Shown piece by piece: positions 1 through 6,886 of a DNA stretch of 10,680 nt. Location: the NCBI GenBank assembly GCA_943349555.1, contig CALQZK010000019.1:1-10680 (forward strand), in the 5' to 3' direction. The translations under genes and the position numbers were made by a program. The notes under the pieces are model-generated. The model made no database searches, was not told the DNA's origin, and was given only the letters and a program-made list of their open reading frames with translations. The stretch's first letter is position 1; each line of letters opens with the position of its first letter. The stretch is from Candidatus Nomurabacteria bacterium (GTDB lineage: Bacteria > Patescibacteriota > Minisyncoccia > Phycocordibacterales > PALSA-1337).

Positions 1-1364
1 CGAGTATCTATCATAAACATAGAGCGATAGCCGAGCAGCCCGCGAGTAGGGACCTCGAACATCATGCGAGCCACGCCATCCTTTGACTTCATATCAGTCA
101 TCAAGGCCTTTCTCTTGCCAAGCTTTTCTATAATCGCTCCGGAATATTCTTCTGGAGTATCTATTGTCACTTCTTCAAATGGCTCGCTCTTTATCATCTT
201 CCCGTTGGCATCTGCAGTTTCTTTGACAATAACCTGCGGTTGGGAAACCTGCAGTTCGTATCCTTCTCTGCGCATATTTTCCAAAAGAACCGCTACGTGC
301 AGTTCACCTCGCCCATAGACGCGGAAATATTCATTATTAGAAAAGTCAACTTTTAGTCCCACATTCACCTCAAGCTCCTTTTCTAGCCTCTCGCGAATTT
401 GTCGTCCAGTCACAAATTTACCTTCACGTCCAGCGAAGGGGGAATTATTAACTAGAAAATTTAGAGAGATTGTCGGCTCATCTATTTTAATAGCTGGAAG
501 TGCAGGAGTGGCTTCATTATCTACTATAGTCTCTCCTATATATATGTCTGGGAAACCAGCGACAATGACAATGTCTCCGGAACTTGCCTCGGAAATCTCC
601 ACTCTTTTCTTGCCTTCGAAGTTAAAGAGCTTGGTAATTTTCCCAGATGTATTTTTTCCGTCAATAGTTTTTACAAAAACCGTCTGACCATTTTTTATCG
701 TTCCATCATAAATACGACAGATCGCTAATCGTCCTAGGAAATTGTCATAACCAAGATTAAAAGTCTGAAGAGTAAGAGGTGCGGAAGCGCTTCTGTTCGC
801 AGCAGGAACATGCTCGATGATCATGTCGAGAAGAGGCGAAAGATCTTTTCTTTCATCATTTAGTTTTCTCATAGCAACTCCTTGTCGACCAATAGCGTAA
901 ATAGTAGGGAAGTCTAGCTGAATGTCATTTGCTCCAAGTTCCAGGAAAAGTTCCAGAACCTGCTCATGGCACTGGTCGGCATTTGCGGCGGGCTTGTCTA
1001 TCTTATTTATAACAACAATAGGCTTGAGTCCGAGCTCCAGCGACTTCTTCAGCACAAATCTCGTCTGTGGCATCGGTCCCTCCTGGGCATCAACAACAAG
1101 AAGAACGGTATCGATTGAGCGTAGCACTCTCTCGACTTCAGAACCGAAGTCGGCATGCCCTGGGGTGTCCACAATGTTTATCTTGGTACCCTTGTAATTT
1201 ATTGACGTATTTTTCGCATAAATAGTAATACCACGCTCTTGTTCTAGGGCATTAGAGTCCATTGTTCCTTCATCTCCATGTCCACACTGGGTCATAATGG
1301 CGTCGGTCAGGGTAGTCTTGCCGTGGTCCACGTGGGCGATAATTGCGATATTTCGTATGTCCAT
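1..1364 (-). CDS. typA: GTPase TypA/BipA, N-terminal 454 codons, runs off the window
   Basis: TypA/BipA is a translational GTPase of the EF-G/LepA superfamily that binds the 70S ribosome and assists ribosome assembly and stress adaptation. Reading the minus strand from the ATG at 1364 gives an uninterrupted frame. The G1 loop AHVDHGKT is at residues 10-17, switch I (MDSNALEQERGITI) at 35-48, DTPGH at 66-70 and NKID at 120-123. Further on come the TypA signatures GRGELHVAVL, ENMRREGYELQVS and a RGLLGYR motif near the window edge. The MDSNxLExERGITI switch separates TypA from EF-G and LepA. Family members are about 600 residues, so roughly the last 150 (the C-terminal domain specific to TypA) lie outside. 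No SD lies close to the ATG; a GAGGAAA about 19 bases upstream is too far to act normally. The gene is divergent from the pilus operon and has its own promoter. Confidence 0.95.
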   Translation of the reverse strand, partial: MDIRNIAIIAHVDHGKTTLTDAIMTQCGHGDEGTMDSNALEQERGITIYAKNTSINYKGTKINIVDTPGHADFGSEVERVLRSIDTVLLVVDAQEGPMPQTRFVLKKSLELGLKPIVVINKIDKPAANADQCHEQVLELFLELGANDIQLDFPTIYAIGRQGVAMRKLNDERKDLSPLLDMIIEHVPAANRSASAPLTLQTFNLGYDNFLGRLAICRIYDGTIKNGQTVFVKTIDGKNTSGKITKLFNFEGKKRVEISEASSGDIVIVAGFPDIYIGETIVDNEATPALPAIKIDEPTISLNFLVNNSPFAGREGKFVTGRQIRERLEKELEVNVGLKVDFSNNEYFRVYGRGELHVAVLLENMRREGYELQVSQPQVIVKETADANGKMIKSEPFEEVTIDTPEEYSGAIIEKLGKRKALMTDMKSKDGVARMMFEVPTRGLLGYRSMFMIDT

Positions 1365-1411
1365 TTTGCTTTAATTTTTGAGTATTTCCTCGATTATTTG
1401 AATGAGTAGCT

Positions 1412-1441
1412 ATTAAAGCATGAAAATGGGGCGGAGGTCAA
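1412..1441 (-). promoter_or_regulatory. Predicted promoter of typA
   Basis: On the minus strand a -35 box TTGACC (1436-1441) is followed after 18 bases by an extended -10, TGC-TTTAAT (-10 hexamer 1412-1417, TG motif 1418-1420). Transcription should start near 1405, giving a leader of about 41 nt. Seen by eye only. Confidence 0.55.
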
Positions 1442-1488
1442 GACTAGACACTCTATAGCGATGCATGGCTTGTTGGTGATTTTTATAA

Positions 1489-1545
1489 ATCTTTATCGAT
1501 TCTTAAGCAGAAATTAATCGAATCTTAATCTCGACTGTGTATGCT
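1489..1545 (+). promoter_or_regulatory. Four tandem 11-bp quasi-repeats upstream of the pilus operon, possible OmpR/PhoB-type operator and promoter
   Basis: Four contiguous 11-bp units resemble ATCTTAATCGA: 1489-1499 (10 of 11 matches), 1500-1510 (7 of 11), 1511-1521 (9 of 11) and 1522-1532 (9 of 11). An 11-bp period places each unit on the same DNA face and is typical of OmpR/PhoB winged-helix response-regulator sites. The array ends 7 bp before a plausible -10 (TATGCT, 1540-1545) that has no good -35, which would suit an activator-dependent promoter. The region is AT-rich, so chance similarity is possible, and the regulator is unknown. Confidence 0.35.
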
Positions 1546-1574
1546 TGGGTGATTAATAATTAATATGAATAAAA

Positions 1575-2741
1575 ATGGATAATAAACAAAAAGAAAAACG
1601 AGAAAATGAAACAGTAGAAAATGACTATAAAATTGCAGGAAATGAAGGAGTTCTGCACGACATACAGTCGATAGTGGAGCTGGTAGATGCGCTCATAACA
1701 TACGGTTACCACCAGAATGCCTCTGATATACACATTGACCCAGCACCAGAAGGCGTGGTCGTGAGATTTAGAGTAGACGGAGTTCTTATATATAGAGATA
1801 CAATTTCTGCCGATATGCATGAGGAATTGATATCGAGGATAAAAATACTTTCAGGACTGCGCACGGATATTCATTTTGTCCCGCAGGATGGAAGATTTAA
1901 TTTCTCACAGGGAATGTGTAATTGCGATATCAGAATTTCCATCATCCCTACACACTATGGGGAAAATGCCGTCTTGCGCTTGCTGATGGGAAATAGCGAG
2001 GAGCCCAATCTCTCCAGTCTCGGCTTTTCTGAAACGGATGAAAGTAGGATAATGAGTAGCTTAGAACATCACCAGGGAATGATTTTGGTTACGGGACCAA
2101 CAGGCTCTGGAAAAACTTCTACTCTTTATACTTTGATCAAGCTTCTTTCTACGGGAAAAACTTCTATCATCACCCTCGAGGACCCGATCGAATACGCTTT
2201 GCCAGGTATTCGCCAAATACAAATCCGAGAAAAACATGGTATCACTTTTGCCAATGGACTGCGCTCTATTATCCGCCAAGATCCGGATATTATTATGGTC
2301 GGAGAAATTCGGGATACGGAGACAGCGCAGATATCTGTGAATATTTCTTTGACTGGGCATTTGCTTTTATCTACTCTGCATACGAACTCGGCATTGGGAG
2401 CAATACCTAGGCTGATTGATATGGGTGTAGATCCGTATTTGGTCGCCTCGACAATTTCTCTGGTCATTGCCCAGCGATTGGTCCGAAAGGTCTGTCAACA
2501 GTGTAAAGGAATAGGCTGTGGAGCTTGTGGAAATCTGGGATATAAGGGAAGGACTGTGGTTGGCGAAACTTTGGTTATTGACGAAGAGTTACGTAAATAC
2601 ATCATGTCAAGAATCTCCCTAGCCGAAATTACTCGTTATGCCCGAATTTCTGGGATGACGACAATGTATGAGGACGGCATGGAAAAGGTCGCGAAGGGGA
2701 TTACGACAAAAGAAGAAGTTTTGCGAGTTCTACATGAGTAG
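1575..2741 (+). CDS. pilB: Type IV pilus assembly ATPase, PilB/GspE family, lacking the N-terminal domain
   Basis: This is the cytoplasmic hexameric ATPase that powers pilus or pseudopilus assembly through PilC. The 388-residue product carries the whole family core. ASDIHIDP (49-56) and VVVRFRVDGVL (61-71) form the N2 domain. The Walker A GPTGSGKT is at 174-181, the Asp box ITLEDPIEY at 199-207, Walker B DIIMVGEIRD at 238-247 and the His box TGHLLLSTLHT at 260-270. A zinc-type four-cysteine motif follows (C307, C310, C315, C318). Typical PilB/GspE proteins have 500-570 residues, with an N-terminal MshEN-like domain and a long stretch between the two CxxC pairs; here that domain is absent and the pairs are only four residues apart. 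PilB is preferred over the retraction ATPase PilT because of the tetracysteine and the adjacent pilC. There is no SD. An ATG at 1565 leads to a stop after five codons, which supports the start at 1575. First gene of the operon. Confidence 0.92.
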   Translation: MDNKQKEKRENETVENDYKIAGNEGVLHDIQSIVELVDALITYGYHQNASDIHIDPAPEGVVVRFRVDGVLIYRDTISADMHEELISRIKILSGLRTDIHFVPQDGRFNFSQGMCNCDIRISIIPTHYGENAVLRLLMGNSEEPNLSSLGFSETDESRIMSSLEHHQGMILVTGPTGSGKTSTLYTLIKLLSTGKTSIITLEDPIEYALPGIRQIQIREKHGITFANGLRSIIRQDPDIIMVGEIRDTETAQISVNISLTGHLLLSTLHTNSALGAIPRLIDMGVDPYLVASTISLVIAQRLVRKVCQQCKGIGCGACGNLGYKGRTVVGETLVIDEELRKYIMSRISLAEITRYARISGMTTMYEDGMEKVAKGITTKEEVLRVLHE

Positions 2742-3795
2742 TAAGAGTAAAAAAATAAGTATGAATAAATCATCCCAAATACAATTCGCGAATAGGTGTG
2801 CTGTTCTCTTGGAGTCTGGAATATCTCTTTCAGAGACTCTCTCAATTATTATAAAAATGGATAAAAAATCAAAAAAAGTTCTGGAGAAAGTGAGAGAAGA
2901 TGTAGAAAGAGGAATGTCATTAGCAAAGAGTATGCAAATAATAAAAGTCTCCTTTGATCCAACTTTAATCTCTATGATCTCCAATGGAGAGAGCTCGGGA
3001 ATCTTGGCATTATCCTTACGACAAGCTGGCGAAATAATGGAAAAAAGAAATGAATTGCTTAAGAAAATAGTAGCAGTTCTTATTTACCCATCACTAATTG
3101 CTTCGGCGACTTTGACTATGACGCTCTTCCTGGTAATGTATATTTTTCCAAAAATCCTACCCCTACTTTCCAGCATGGATGTGGAATTGCCCCTGCTTAC
3201 TTTGATAATAAAAAGACTGTATGAATTCTTATTCCAATATGGGATTTGGTTATGCATTTGCCTGATCTTAACCATCGGAATTTTCATTTTCTTTTATAAG
3301 AAAAAAGTTGAGGTGAGATATAAAACCCAGATATTTATTATTTCTCTTCCCGGTATCGGGCTGGTCATTCAGAAATACTTTATCTGCTCATATTTCAGAT
3401 CCGCCGGAACTCTTCTAGAATGCGGACAAGTTTTGCCGGCTATATTGGAACAATGCATTGCAGCGAGCACGCTCGAGCCATATAGAAGAGCCTTAGAAAT
3501 TTCTAAAAAAGAAGTCCGCGAAGGTGTCTCTTTATCACAAAGTCTACGATCATTCGAAACTATATTTCCTCCAATAGTGCCAGACATGCTGTCCATCGGC
3601 GAACGAACAGGCTCGCTTGCATCCATGTTTCATCACATCAACCGGATGTATGAGCAGGACCTGGACTACCTTATTAAGCATGTTTCGGCCTCCATCGAAC
3701 CCGTACTGATGATAACGATGGGGCTGATAGTTGGGTCTGTTGCTCTGTCTATTATTTTGCCTATATATGAAATTACAAATCACCTTAACAGATAG
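2734..3795 (+). CDS. pilC: Type IV pilus inner-membrane platform protein, PilC/GspF family
   Basis: PilC is the polytopic membrane protein that couples PilB to pilin insertion. The 353-residue product has two T2SSF domains, roughly residues 13-139 and 216-345. Each holds the family signature: SNGESSGIL (83-91) and SIGERTGSL (287-295). Hydrophobic segments are at about 115-139, 170-188 and 322-345, the usual PilC topology. I chose the ATG at 2734, which overlaps the pilB stop by 8 bases and suggests translational coupling; an ATG at 2761 would also leave the first domain intact. Starting further upstream at 2668 would add 22 residues read out of frame through pilB and is unlikely. The frame extends 29 bases into the next gene. 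At about 350 residues it is somewhat shorter than the usual 400. Confidence 0.9.
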   Translation: MSSKSKKISMNKSSQIQFANRCAVLLESGISLSETLSIIIKMDKKSKKVLEKVREDVERGMSLAKSMQIIKVSFDPTLISMISNGESSGILALSLRQAGEIMEKRNELLKKIVAVLIYPSLIASATLTMTLFLVMYIFPKILPLLSSMDVELPLLTLIIKRLYEFLFQYGIWLCICLILTIGIFIFFYKKKVEVRYKTQIFIISLPGIGLVIQKYFICSYFRSAGTLLECGQVLPAILEQCIAASTLEPYRRALEISKKEVREGVSLSQSLRSFETIFPPIVPDMLSIGERTGSLASMFHHINRMYEQDLDYLIKHVSASIEPVLMITMGLIVGSVALSIILPIYEITNHLNR

Positions 3796-4939
3796 AGGAT
3801 TTTTGATTATGGAAATGATGCTGGCTTTTTCCCTCATGACTCTTTTTCTGACTTCTTCTTTGGCTTTGTCGGAGAGTATGAGACAGCTTCGCACTCAAGG
3901 AGTTCGCGAACTGGAAGATCTCGACAAGCAACTGCCGACTTTGTCCTCAATGAAGTCTGACTATGCGAGCGAGTGGGGGAGAGACAGCTGTTCTTCTTCT
4001 TTTGCTTTTAATTCCGAAAGTATATTTCACAATAGTCCAGTTTCTGGAACCGATATGGAAGTCAGAGATGGTGTGGCGTATATAACCTCAGATTCCAACG
4101 TACAAAATTTGCCTGACTTCTACATAGTCGACATGAATGTTCCAGAATTTCCTTCTATTATTTCTTCATTGAATACTGGACCAGGACTCTCTGCATTAGA
4201 GATCGCTGGACATTATATCTATGCGGCAAATGCCGGAAGTACAAATCAATTGCAAGTGATAGATATAAGTGATAGAAATTCACCAAAACTCGTAACAACC
4301 CTCAAACTTCCTTTGCCAAATGCCTCTTCCACCGCTCCATTTGCCACCGCCATTTTCTACAGTAAAGGTCTGATATATCTCGGTACGAAAAAATGGGATG
4401 GGAAAGAATTTTCTATCATCGACGTCTCTGTTCCTTCATCACCTAGATACGCTGGCGGTTTTGAAATTGACAGTCAGGTAAATGATATTTATGTGGTGGA
4501 TGGTTATGCATATATTGCGGATTCTGATATGGCACAAATGAGAGTATTGGATGTGAAAAATCCAACTGATATCAAGCAAGTTAATTCTTTCTCACCATCC
4601 GGATGGCAAACGCAGATAGGAGAAGTTCTGGCATATTTCGAAGGGGGATTGACACTAGGACGAACGACGGGAGGATTTAATGTTACAACTAATCATGAAA
4701 TTTTTCTTCTCTCAACGACATCGCCCGCATCACAGTCAGTCATAAAAAATTCTCACGATATCCCTGGTGGAGTCTATGGAATGGTTCTCCGACCTCCATA
4801 CGTATATATGGTAACAAAATTTCCAAGTAAAGAATTTCGGATCTGGGATATGGATGCATCAGAGATTGTCTTTGAACTGTCTCTAGATTTTTCACCCAGC
4901 GCATTGTCCTGCGATGGTAATAATTTATACATTATATGA
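3767..4939 (+). CDS. Prepilin fused to a seven-bladed LVIVD-type beta-propeller (putative pilus-tip protein)
   Basis: The 390-residue product starts like a type IV prepilin. It has an 11-residue leader ending in RG, then FLIME, which puts Phe at mature position 1 and Glu at position 5, followed by a hydrophobic helix to about residue 33. This is the site cut and methylated by prepilin peptidase. Residues 73-390 are not pilin-like. They form repeats of about 45 residues with the LVIVD-family pattern (hydrophobic-VIDIS..SP..V): FYIVDMNVPEFP (118-129), LQVIDISDRNSP (162-173), FSIIDVSVPSSP (215-226), MRVLDVKNPTDI (258-269), EIFLLSTTSPAS (311-322) and FRIWDMDASEIV (357-368). The C-terminus ends with the inner strands of a seventh blade, and residues 73-96 look like its outer strands, so a velcro-closed seven-bladed propeller is inferred. 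The only two cysteines, C75 and C382, flank this closure. The ATG at 3767 overlaps pilC by 29 bases; the longer frame from 3731 would bury the prepilin leader behind a hydrophobic stretch. The ligand is unknown. Confidence 0.85.
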   Translation: MKLQITLTDRGFLIMEMMLAFSLMTLFLTSSLALSESMRQLRTQGVRELEDLDKQLPTLSSMKSDYASEWGRDSCSSSFAFNSESIFHNSPVSGTDMEVRDGVAYITSDSNVQNLPDFYIVDMNVPEFPSIISSLNTGPGLSALEIAGHYIYAANAGSTNQLQVIDISDRNSPKLVTTLKLPLPNASSTAPFATAIFYSKGLIYLGTKKWDGKEFSIIDVSVPSSPRYAGGFEIDSQVNDIYVVDGYAYIADSDMAQMRVLDVKNPTDIKQVNSFSPSGWQTQIGEVLAYFEGGLTLGRTTGGFNVTTNHEIFLLSTTSPASQSVIKNSHDIPGGVYGMVLRPPYVYMVTKFPSKEFRIWDMDASEIVFELSLDFSPSALSCDGNNLYII

Positions 4940-5064
4940 AAAATAATAATAATAACAAAAAAAGCGGGAGTTCACTGATAGAAGTGTTGGTTTATATTGC
5001 ACTATTGTCCATTCTTATGACTGGGGTCTTTTCATCAGTTTATATAATTATTAAACAAATATGA
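4936..5064 (+). CDS. Minimal prepilin-like protein, 42 residues (helix only)
   Basis: A 42-codon frame has a complete class III prepilin signal: a polar leader with five asparagines, KKSG, the cleavage point, then SSLIEVLVYIALL. Glutamate falls at mature position 5. The mature protein would be 31 residues, essentially only the transmembrane/assembly helix, with no globular domain. The LIEVLVYIALL text resembles GspJ/PilW-type minor pilins, which are normally about 200 residues. The start overlaps the preceding stop (ATGA, 4936-4939) and its own stop overlaps the next start (ATGA, 5061-5064), so the gene sits in frame-coupled operon context rather than looking like debris. It could be a functional mini-pilin or the remnant of a deletion. 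The leader codons contain (AAT)4 and a run of seven A. Confidence 0.8.
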   Translation: MKNNNNNKKSGSSLIEVLVYIALLSILMTGVFSSVYIIIKQI

Positions 5065-5432
5065 ATAAAGGCTTCATCGCAATTACAGTGACATTGTTTG
5101 TGACCGGAATCCTCATGGCTCTGGTTTTCACTTCCTCTATTGAAGCCGGACTCTTTTATGATATGGCGATGAAAAAGAAATATCGCACACTAAATTATTT
5201 CTACGCTGGAGACTGCATAGATCAAGCCATAGTAATGCTGGCTCACGATTATTTTTTAATTATCAAAAGGGCAATTGAGATCGATAAATATCATTGCGCA
5301 ATATTGTCTATAAAAGGGGAAGGGGACATCAGAACAATTACAACCATGGGGCAATTTAAAAATGCTTATGTCTTTCGCAAAGCATCAGTTAGGCTAAAAG
5401 ATCATAATCTGGAAATTATCCAAACAGAATAA
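5061..5432 (+). CDS. PilX/GspK-like minor pilin candidate
   Basis: The 123-residue product begins MNKGF followed by a hydrophobic helix to about residue 26, the layout of a very short prepilin leader (MNKG) and pilin helix. Position 5 after the putative cut is Thr rather than Glu; absence of Glu5 is known for GspK-type minor pseudopilins. Residues 41-64 (YRTLNYFYAG, then DCIDQAIVMLAHDY) match the PilX/GspK habit of a helix with an aromatic-Ala-Gly/Glu segment and paired alkyl residues. C52 and C79 could form a disulfide outside the membrane. It is the last gene of the operon, coupled by an ATGA overlap to the mini-pilin, and ends 5 bases from the convergent cysS stop. The family call rests on the N-terminus and on position; the C-terminal half is not recognised. 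Confidence 0.65.
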   Translation: MNKGFIAITVTLFVTGILMALVFTSSIEAGLFYDMAMKKKYRTLNYFYAGDCIDQAIVMLAHDYFLIIKRAIEIDKYHCAILSIKGEGDIRTITTMGQFKNAYVFRKASVRLKDHNLEIIQTE

Positions 5433-5437
5433 CAAAT

Positions 5438-6826
5438 CTATTTTTTCTTCAACCTATACTCACCCTCCACATCCTTCACCTCATATCCTCTCTCCTCTAA
5501 TTCCTTGCGTAGGGCATCCGCCTTCTCCCATTCCTTATTTTTGCGGGCTTCTTCTCGAGCTTCGGCTAAAGCAATAATCTCTGGAGCAATCGGTTCACTC
5601 AAAGTTTCTGATTTTGCCATTGCTAATATACCCGCTAGACCCAATCCAAGAACCTTATCGAAGTCCATAAGCATAGCACTCTTATCCATCGGCTCGACAG
5701 CCGGATCTTTTATCAATTTCCAAACCAAAGCTACGGCTTCCGGCATATTGAAGTCGTCATTGATAACATTATTGAATTCCACTTTATAATCCACAGATTC
5801 GAGATGAGCGTGATGGTGATGGTCATCGTGTATAGCGGGAACGGTAGAGAAATCTATGAAAGCTTCAATCAATCTGATGAAAGCGTTCTGTCCGGCCTTC
5901 ACCGCTTCAAAAGAAAAATTGACAGGCGAGTGGTAATGAGAGGTCAGCAGCCAATAGCGGAAGGCCAATGGAGAAATATCGGCCTTTACAATATCCGCCA
6001 GCTTGAGAAAATTACCTTTTGATTTCGCCATTTTCTCATCATTAACATTCATGAAGGCTCCGTGCATCCAATAATTTACGAACTTTTTACCAGTCACCGC
6101 TTCCGACTGGGCAATCTCATTTGTATGATGAGGAAAAAGAAGATCCGAACCGCCAGTATGTATATCCACCGTTTCACCCAATGCTTTCATGGCCATAGCA
6201 GAACATTCTATACTCCAGCCTGGTCTTCCTTTTCCAAATGGTGAATCCCAAGCAACCTCATCGCCCTTTTCTGTGAACTTCCAAAGAGCGAAGTCGCGTG
6301 GATTCTCTTTCTCATACTCATCTTTTGCCACTCTCTCACGAACTTCTGCATCCAACTTTATATTCGCCAACTTTCCATATCCTGGAAACATACCAATGCT
6401 GAAATATATTCCATCCGCAGTAGGGTAGGCAATACCTTTCTCTAGTAGCGCAGCAGTCATATCTATCATCTCTTTTATATGATCCGTAGCTCTAAGGACT
6501 TTATGAGGAATTAAAATATTCAAAGAATGCAGATCCGCCAAGAAAAGATCCTCATAATGCCTAGTGACCTCCTGCAAAGATTTCTTTTCCTCTCGGCTTC
6601 GCTTGATCGTCTTATCATCCACGTCCGTAATATTCATGACTTGGGTCACGGCGTATCCTTCGTATTCAAAAACCCTGCGAACCATGTCATACATGACACT
6701 TGTCCTCAGATTCCCTATATGCGCCATATCATAGACAGTAGGTCCGCAGTTATATATGCCGACCGCTCCCTTTTTTATCGGCTGGAAATCCTCCTTTTTT
6801 CCTGTCAGAGTATTGTATATCTTCAC
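5438..6826 (-). CDS. cysS: Cysteinyl-tRNA synthetase
   Basis: The enzyme charges tRNA-Cys with cysteine in the cytoplasm using ATP. The 462-residue product matches the usual length of about 460. The class I HIGH motif is HIGN (36-39) and the KMSKS loop is KMAKS (265-269). The zinc ligands that read cysteine align with the E. coli set with a one-residue offset: C27, C208, H233 and E237. The C-terminus keeps the helical anticodon-binding part, including an AEAREEARKNKEWEKADALR segment (421-440). The start codon is GTG (6824-6826), since it reads CAC on the plus strand. There is no SD, and the -10 box ends six bases upstream, so the mRNA is predicted to be leaderless. A His-rich patch (residues 333-341, six His in nine) lies in the linker after the catalytic core. 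The gene is divergent from the S41 protease gene and convergent with the pilus operon. Confidence 0.96.
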   Translation of the reverse strand: MKIYNTLTGKKEDFQPIKKGAVGIYNCGPTVYDMAHIGNLRTSVMYDMVRRVFEYEGYAVTQVMNITDVDDKTIKRSREEKKSLQEVTRHYEDLFLADLHSLNILIPHKVLRATDHIKEMIDMTAALLEKGIAYPTADGIYFSIGMFPGYGKLANIKLDAEVRERVAKDEYEKENPRDFALWKFTEKGDEVAWDSPFGKGRPGWSIECSAMAMKALGETVDIHTGGSDLLFPHHTNEIAQSEAVTGKKFVNYWMHGAFMNVNDEKMAKSKGNFLKLADIVKADISPLAFRYWLLTSHYHSPVNFSFEAVKAGQNAFIRLIEAFIDFSTVPAIHDDHHHHAHLESVDYKVEFNNVINDDFNMPEAVALVWKLIKDPAVEPMDKSAMLMDFDKVLGLGLAGILAMAKSETLSEPIAPEIIALAEAREEARKNKEWEKADALRKELEERGYEVKDVEGEYRLKKK

Positions 6827-6832
6827 GCCAAT

Positions 6833-6862
6833 AGTATATCGCTAAACTTGTTCTTCCGCCAA
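6833..6862 (-). promoter_or_regulatory. Predicted cysS promoter, leaderless
   Basis: On the minus strand the -35 TTGGCG (6857-6862) is followed after 18 bases by the -10 TATACT (6833-6838). The expected start point, about 7 bases on, coincides with the GTG start codon at 6826. It interlocks with the divergent protease promoter: each -35 lies inside the other's spacer. Confidence 0.6.
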
Positions 6863-6876
6863 TTATCTGCGATAAT
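6848..6876 (+). promoter_or_regulatory. Predicted promoter of the S41 protease gene, near-leaderless
   Basis: The -35 TTGTTC (6848-6853), a 17-base spacer and the -10 GATAAT (6871-6876) predict transcription from about 6883, four bases before the ATG at 6887. The -10 overlaps an upstream in-frame ATG (6875), which would therefore not be transcribed. Confidence 0.55.
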
Positions 6877-6886
6877 GAGCCGACAC

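Noticed and set aside
922..1197. Plus-strand open frame opposite typA
   Set aside because: It is the complement of strongly conserved GTPase codons and has no recognisable protein features; the same holds for the frame at 64-318.
3731..3766. Earlier start for the propeller prepilin
   Set aside because: It would place a hydrophobic stretch before the prepilin leader and lie deeper in pilC; the 11-residue leader from 3767 fits prepilin peptidase substrates.
6527..6886. Long N-terminal extension of the S41 protease frame
   Set aside because: These codons run antisense through cysS, and the predicted transcript starts near 6883; the lysine-rich start and membrane anchor after 6887 are a normal protease N-terminus.
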